Origin: Ktedonobacter sp. SOSP1-85
GTDB taxonomy: Bacteria > Chloroflexota > Ktedonobacteria > Ktedonobacterales > Ktedonobacteraceae
Assembly: GCF_016587415.1 (NCBI RefSeq)
Contig: NZ_BNJI01000001.1
Location: forward strand, 4,007,501 to 4,071,500
Direction of reading: 5' to 3'
DNA length: 64,000 bases
The first letter of the stretch is position 1; each line of letters opens with the position of its first letter. The translations under genes were made by a program, and so were the position numbers. Positions 59,654 through 64,000 of the stretch are shown here, one piece after another. The notes under the pieces were generated by a model, which saw only the letters and a program-made list of their open reading frames with translations, was not told the origin of the DNA and did no database searches.

Positions 59654-60068
59654 GTCGGGCTCCTTCTCTGCTGAACATGCGAAAAGAGGACCATCCTCTT
59701 CCCCGTTCCCCTGTAGTGTAGTGTACACCCGCTTCTCTTGCGCGTCAACGCGCTAAACAAATCTCCTCGCCTTTCAACCATGGTATGGGCCTTTCTGAGA
59801 TAAAAAGCATTTCGGGCATGAGGACGAGCACGCTCATGCCTGAGAAGAAAAAAGAAGAAGGGGAACTTAATGCCTCCCCGCTTCCACTGCCGCCTGCTTC
59901 TGCTCACTTCTCGTGATACTGATGCGCTTGGGCCGGTTTGACTCATGAATTAGGAACAGTAACTTTAGCTCTGGGCGCCCTGCTATAACAAGCCTACTCC
60001 CTCGCTCAACATGATATGATAGGTAATACAGTTGGAGTTTTTGTGTTTGGAAAGTTGGTACGCTTAAC
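59654..60068. other. Divergent intergenic region
   Basis: No gene in 415 bp. GGCATGAG and CTCATGCC near 59817-59842 form an 8-bp hairpin followed on the plus strand by a purine-rich tract. Promoters for the divergent small-protein operon and the FemAB gene should be here; TATGAT near 60014 is a possible -10 box. Confidence 0.4.
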
Positions 60069-61112
60069 ATGTCATCTCTTGTTCAAAGGTATACCTTGCG
60101 CCCCCTTGCGTCCGCTGAAGGTTGGCAATGGGAACGCTTTGTGGCCGAACATACCTATGGTCATCTCCTGCAAAGTTGGAACTGGGGAGAGTTGAAAAAG
60201 TCTCCGAACTGGCACCCTCTGCGCCTGGCGCTTTTTGATGAGCAGCAGCGGATCGTCGCGGCCGCGCAGGTCCTGCAACGCACGGTTTCGCATGTGCCTG
60301 CACGCCTGGGACATCTGGCATATGTCCCTCGCGGTCCAGTGCTCGATTGGTCGCAGCCAGAACTATGCGAGACCTTTTTTACACATTTGCATGCCTTCCT
60401 GCGCCAACAGGGGGCCATGGCGCTACGTGTGGAGTGTAACCTGGAGGCTGATTCGCCAGCAGGTTCCTGGGCTCAGAGCTATTTTGCGCGTACCGGAATG
60501 GAGCCTGTTCCCGCTGTACAGCCTTTGCGCACGATTACCCTGGACGTGACGCCCTCAGAAGATACGCTGTTGGCGCAAATGAAGGAGAAGTGGCGGTATA
60601 ATGTACGCCTGGCGCGTAAGCGCGGCGTGATGGTGCGCGTCGCGCAAACACTGGAAGATGTAGATGCCTGGTATGCCTTAATGCAGACGACCAGTGAACG
60701 TGACAGCTTTGGGATCCATACGTTGCGGTACTACCAGCGAGCCTGGCAATGCTTTCATCCAGATGAGCACCTGCGCCTCTTCCTGGCCGAGCATGAGGGG
60801 CAACTCCTGGCAGGCATCTTTGTCTCGCTGTATGCGCGCGAAGGGATCTACATGTATGGTGCTTCAAGCAATGAAAAGCGTCAGCTCATGCCCAATTATC
60901 TCTTGCAGTGGGAGGCGATTCGCTGGGCCAGGGCCCATGGAGCCGTAAGCTATGATTTCTGGGGTATTCCTGACACAGACAATGAAGAAGAGACAATGGC
61001 GGGTGTATACCGTTTCAAGCGCGGTTGGGGTGGACGTGTTGTACAATTTGTGGGAGGCTACCAATATAATTATCATCCTCTGGCCATGAAGCTTGCCAGC
61101 CAATTTATCTGA
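60069..61112 (+). CDS. FemAB/FemX-type peptidyltransferase
   Basis: GNAT-fold aminoacyl-tRNA-dependent transferase of the Fem family, which adds amino acids to the peptidoglycan interpeptide bridge on lipid II. The N-terminal GHLLQSWNWGELK and the central MKEKWRYNVRLARKRGV are family hallmarks, as are GASSNEKRQLMPNYLLQW and the C-terminal YDFWGIP.D segment with FKRGWGG. The length of 347 is normal for FemX-like members. No helical coiled-coil arm is seen. The ATG lacks a clear ribosome site. The HD-domain gene follows after 8 bp, so the two are probably co-transcribed. Confidence 0.9.
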   Translation: MSSLVQRYTLRPLASAEGWQWERFVAEHTYGHLLQSWNWGELKKSPNWHPLRLALFDEQQRIVAAAQVLQRTVSHVPARLGHLAYVPRGPVLDWSQPELCETFFTHLHAFLRQQGAMALRVECNLEADSPAGSWAQSYFARTGMEPVPAVQPLRTITLDVTPSEDTLLAQMKEKWRYNVRLARKRGVMVRVAQTLEDVDAWYALMQTTSERDSFGIHTLRYYQRAWQCFHPDEHLRLFLAEHEGQLLAGIFVSLYAREGIYMYGASSNEKRQLMPNYLLQWEAIRWARAHGAVSYDFWGIPDTDNEEETMAGVYRFKRGWGGRVVQFVGGYQYNYHPLAMKLASQFI

Positions 61113-61120
61113 TAATTCTG

Positions 61121-61726
61121 ATGTATTTTGTACCCATCAATGAGTCTGGGAGGGCCATGATTTCACTACCTTTTGCCCTGGAAACTGCCCTGGAACGCCA
61201 AATTGCTGAAGACCCCGAGTGGCAGACTGGTGTGGAATGGGGGATACCGCGAACCGGTCATCTTGAGGGACCCGTTAAATTTCATATCACCGATGTGCTT
61301 GCGAATATCGAGCGGCAACAACCTCCACCAACCTCGCGGGAGCGGTGTGCACTTCGTCTGATTGCATTGATCCATGATGCCTTTAAATATCGCGTGGATG
61401 AATCACGCCCTAAAATCGGTACCAATCATCATGCCTATATCGCGCGCAAGTTCTCAGAGCGCTATATCCATGATCCTGCCTTGCTAGATATTATCGAACT
61501 ACACGATGAGGCGTATAATAGCTGGCGCCTGGGCGCCCGTAAAGGCCGGTGGCAGCACGCTGAGGAGCGGATCGATCTCCTATTGGAGCGCATTGGCTCC
61601 TCATTGCCCCTGTATGCTCGCTTCTTTCTCGCCGATAGCCATACCGAGTCCAAGAACCAGGATCCCGTGACCTGGTTTCGCGATGTGCTCCAGAGGCGTG
61701 GCTATACCTTCCCTTTCTGGCGGTAG
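61121..61726 (+). CDS. HD-domain hydrolase-like protein
   Basis: 201-residue protein with an HD-type metal phosphohydrolase pattern. A first His lies in KFHITDVL, the HD pair in LIALIHDAFKYRV, further ligands in TNHHAYIARKF, and the last Asp in IELHDEAYNSW. The substrate is unknown. It follows the FemAB gene by 8 bp in the same direction. The ATG at 61121 lacks a ribosome site; an in-frame ATG at 61157 sits close behind GGGAGGG and may be the true start. Confidence 0.7.
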   Translation: MYFVPINESGRAMISLPFALETALERQIAEDPEWQTGVEWGIPRTGHLEGPVKFHITDVLANIERQQPPPTSRERCALRLIALIHDAFKYRVDESRPKIGTNHHAYIARKFSERYIHDPALLDIIELHDEAYNSWRLGARKGRWQHAEERIDLLLERIGSSLPLYARFFLADSHTESKNQDPVTWFRDVLQRRGYTFPFWR

Positions 61727-61893
61727 TGGTGACTTACACACCACTGTCGCCTCTCTCCCCGCTAATGAAAAATTCGCTCTCCCTTCATACTGGTCATTGT
61801 TCTCCCTTATTTGTGTTGGGCTTACACTAGAAATATAGATACTACTCGATAGGATGAGCCTATGCCTGGGCAGGCATGCAGAAAGGGAGACAG

Positions 61894-64000
61894 ATGGCAC
61901 AAAGCAGAAAATGGGAGCGTGGAAACCGCAGCCAGAAGAAAAGCGCTGTCGCGCCTTCTTTGACTACCGCTGTAGAGCATCCTACATTTACAGATGAGGC
62001 CTCTCGCTTCCTCGTTGAGACCATGGAGCAAGGGGCGCTCTGCTCCGATGAGCAGGGACGTATCTTGATGGTAAATGAGGCAGCCCTCACCATGTTAGGC
62101 ATGACGCGCGAGCAACTGTTAGGGCAGACAACGATTGACCCGTTGGGTAAGGCGCTGCGTGAGGATGGAACCCCCTGTCCTGTGGAGGCACAACCAGCGG
62201 CACTGGCACTTCAACAGGGCAAGCCTGTGCGCGATATGATGCTTGGCTGCTTCAATGAGTATGAGCAGAGCTATCGCTGGCTCTTGATGAGTGCTATCCC
62301 ACAAATTCGTCCCGGTGCGCAGACACCCTCTCGTATTTTTACCATGTTTAGTGATTTTACTCCCTATGCTTACGTGTTCGATACCCTGTTGCGGCAGGTT
62401 GGTCTGACCGAAGGTGATAGTAAAGAGCGCCTGCAAGAGTTTGAGGTTATTTTTGAAACCGTTTTCCGCTGTATCTCCATTTACGATCCGCAGGGACATA
62501 TTAAGCGCTTGAGTTTTCCGCTCCAACGTGCCTTCCAGCTCTCGGCTGAGGAGGCGAGCCAGCAGACGCTACAGGCCTTAAGTGAGCAGTTTCAGTTTGA
62601 GGATGAGGAGGGGCATGTCCTTGCGCTGGAGCAGTGGCCCATGATGTGTATGTTGCGAGGCGAGATACAAAAGAATCGCGTGGTTAGCATCCGCCCCAAG
62701 GATCAACCCGAGCAGCATCCTATGCATGTGACCATGTCTGGCTTACCCATCCACGACATTCAGGGAGCCATTGTGGGCGGGATCATGATTTGTATTGACG
62801 TGACGGATCAACGGGGGGCTGAACGTTGCTCACAACGCGCCTTGCAAGCCTTGCTCACCATGGCCGAGGCGATGGTCACAGAGCCGCAAGATACGGGGAC
62901 GCTCATCGCCCAGACCACAAACGTGGCGCGGCCTCTGGAACGTTTAACCGAGGTTGAGCGTGGCCTGGCGCAACTCCCGCTTGGCTTGTTGGATTGCTCC
63001 TGCGTTGCTATCTTGCTCTTCAATGAGGAGACGCAACTGTTATCCCCTGCCATCGTCTTGAGTCCCGCCCCTGACCTGGAGCTACTCTGGCGTAACCGGC
63101 TCGAGGGGGCGTCGCTACATGCCCTCCTGGGAGGCGAAGAGCAAATACGGCGTTTTTACCAGGGCATACCTCTTGAACCAGCCACAACGCTCTTTTATGA
63201 TCAGCCATCCTATAAATTGGTCGCGCCCATCTCTCGCTATCAGAAGCTAAAGGGCGTGCTACTTATTGATTATGGCGCTCAAGAGCCGCTCCTCTCTGGT
63301 GAAGATGACGCGCTGATTCTGGGTATCGCGCGGCTGGCGGCGCTCCTTGTCGAACGTGAGCAGGCGCAGTATGAGCGCGATCACGCGGTCGCCGAATTAC
63401 AAAAGAGCAACGCCAGGTTAGAGTTGACCAATCGCATGAAGAGCAATCTCGTCTCTATTGTGAGCCACGAATTTCGTACCTCTTTAACAGACATCCAAGG
63501 ATTTAGTGAGATATTGCAGCATAATGAGCTAAATCTCTCTGAGGTCAGAGAATACGCGACCGATATTCGCGAGGACGCGCAACGCCTGGTAAGCCTCATC
63601 AATGATATGCTCGACCTGGATCGCCTCGAGATGGACCATATACAGCTCCACCTTAACTGGCTTGATCTTAACGCGCTTATTAATGAGGCGGTTGCGCGAA
63701 TGCGTCACCATACGCAGAAGCATACCTTCCGGCTCCAGCTTGCCAGGGCGCTCCCGATTCTCTGGGGGGATCGCGAGAAGCTCATGATCGCCCTGATCAA
63801 CTTATTGGATAACGCGATCAAATACTCGCCTGATGGAGGCGCCATTACGGTCGTGAGCGAGCTGGAGGATCTCTTTGTGCATATCAGCGTGAGTGATCAA
63901 GGCGTTGGCATTCCTCCTGAGGAACTTGAGCATGTCTTTGAGCGCTACAAGCGTCTTCCCTCTGGTCCGGCAACCGTTGAGGGGCATGGCCTGGGGCTTT
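61894..64000 (+). CDS. PAS/GAF sensor histidine kinase, cut by the window end
   Basis: Cytoplasmic histidine kinase; the first 702 residues are visible and the frame runs off the window. A PAS domain begins near residue 40 (MEQGALCSDEQGRILMVNEA). A second PAS-like segment ends in GIMICIDVTDQ at about 310, and a GAF-like domain lies at about 350-495. The H-box is IVSHEFRTSLTD (H525). The ATPase domain shows the N-box NLLDNAIKYS and G1 VSDQGVGIP, and it is cut within the G2 box (GHGLGL). AAAGGGA lies 8 nt before the ATG. No partner response regulator is visible. Confidence 0.92.
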   Translation, partial: MAQSRKWERGNRSQKKSAVAPSLTTAVEHPTFTDEASRFLVETMEQGALCSDEQGRILMVNEAALTMLGMTREQLLGQTTIDPLGKALREDGTPCPVEAQPAALALQQGKPVRDMMLGCFNEYEQSYRWLLMSAIPQIRPGAQTPSRIFTMFSDFTPYAYVFDTLLRQVGLTEGDSKERLQEFEVIFETVFRCISIYDPQGHIKRLSFPLQRAFQLSAEEASQQTLQALSEQFQFEDEEGHVLALEQWPMMCMLRGEIQKNRVVSIRPKDQPEQHPMHVTMSGLPIHDIQGAIVGGIMICIDVTDQRGAERCSQRALQALLTMAEAMVTEPQDTGTLIAQTTNVARPLERLTEVERGLAQLPLGLLDCSCVAILLFNEETQLLSPAIVLSPAPDLELLWRNRLEGASLHALLGGEEQIRRFYQGIPLEPATTLFYDQPSYKLVAPISRYQKLKGVLLIDYGAQEPLLSGEDDALILGIARLAALLVEREQAQYERDHAVAELQKSNARLELTNRMKSNLVSIVSHEFRTSLTDIQGFSEILQHNELNLSEVREYATDIREDAQRLVSLINDMLDLDRLEMDHIQLHLNWLDLNALINEAVARMRHHTQKHTFRLQLARALPILWGDREKLMIALINLLDNAIKYSPDGGAITVVSELEDLFVHISVSDQGVGIPPEELEHVFERYKRLPSGPATVEGHGLGL

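Noticed and set aside
1..64000. CRISPR array, tRNA or rRNA genes
   Set aside because: No regularly spaced short repeats, no cloverleaf-like sequences and no conserved rRNA segments were seen by eye.

Overview
The window looks like chromosomal DNA of a large-genome, Gram-positive-like soil bacterium. My best guess is Chloroflexota, class Ktedonobacteria. That placement is inference from gene content: several membrane Ser/Thr kinases with sensor ectodomains, a BTAD-AAA regulator, an alpha2-type glycyl-tRNA synthetase under a T-box, and an archaeal-style XPB/Bax1 pair. No rRNA, tRNA or CRISPR array was seen, and no phage module. Genes lie on both strands in short operons, separated by roomy intergenic regions full of long perfect hairpins.

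Layout. 0-6 kb: a secreted or membrane MA-type metallopeptidase, divergent from a class A penicillin-binding protein. 6-13 kb: a RecA-like ATPase with deviant codon use, then the heat-shock genes hrcA, dnaK and dnaJ (no grpE between them), with a CIRCE-like element on the hrcA promoter. 13-19 kb: an EEP-family phosphatase/nuclease, glyQS with a T-box leader, a 47-residue membrane protein and a Ski2-like helicase. 19-29 kb: two paralogous membrane Ser/Thr kinases (the second frameshifted in its activation segment), two small membrane or lipoproteins, and an ABC-2 exporter pair. 29-33 kb: a minus-strand operon of a CopC-CopD fusion and two extracytoplasmic beta-propeller proteins. 33-44 kb: RNase III, a TaqI/Eco57I-type adenine methyltransferase overlapping a B12-binding mutase subunit, a MeaB GTPase, an XPB helicase, a third and atypical Ser/Thr kinase, and the XPB partner nuclease Bax1 (DUF790). 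44-51 kb: a BTAD-AAA regulator, membrane proteins, an AI-2E-family transporter and two TrkA-type K+ channel regulators. 51-60 kb is accessory in character: zinc-ribbon proteins with rpsU (bS21), an IS6-like transposase relic, an ECF sigma factor, a PAS histidine kinase, an orphan 232-residue protein, and a complete IS4-family element with 17-bp terminal repeats and 9-bp target duplications. 60-64 kb: a FemAB-type transferase, an HD-domain protein and a PAS/GAF histidine kinase cut by the window end.

The most notable systems are three. First, the XPB-Bax1 pair, known mainly from archaea, flanks a kinase with HGD and DAG in place of HRD and DFG. Second, a short Gly-Leu-Leu-Ser motif recurs in the disordered segments of the penicillin-binding protein and all three kinases. 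Third, there are two dispersed palindromic repeat families, plus a nested set of mutually exclusive hairpins at 1852-2002. All functional statements rest on motif reading; no database search was run.
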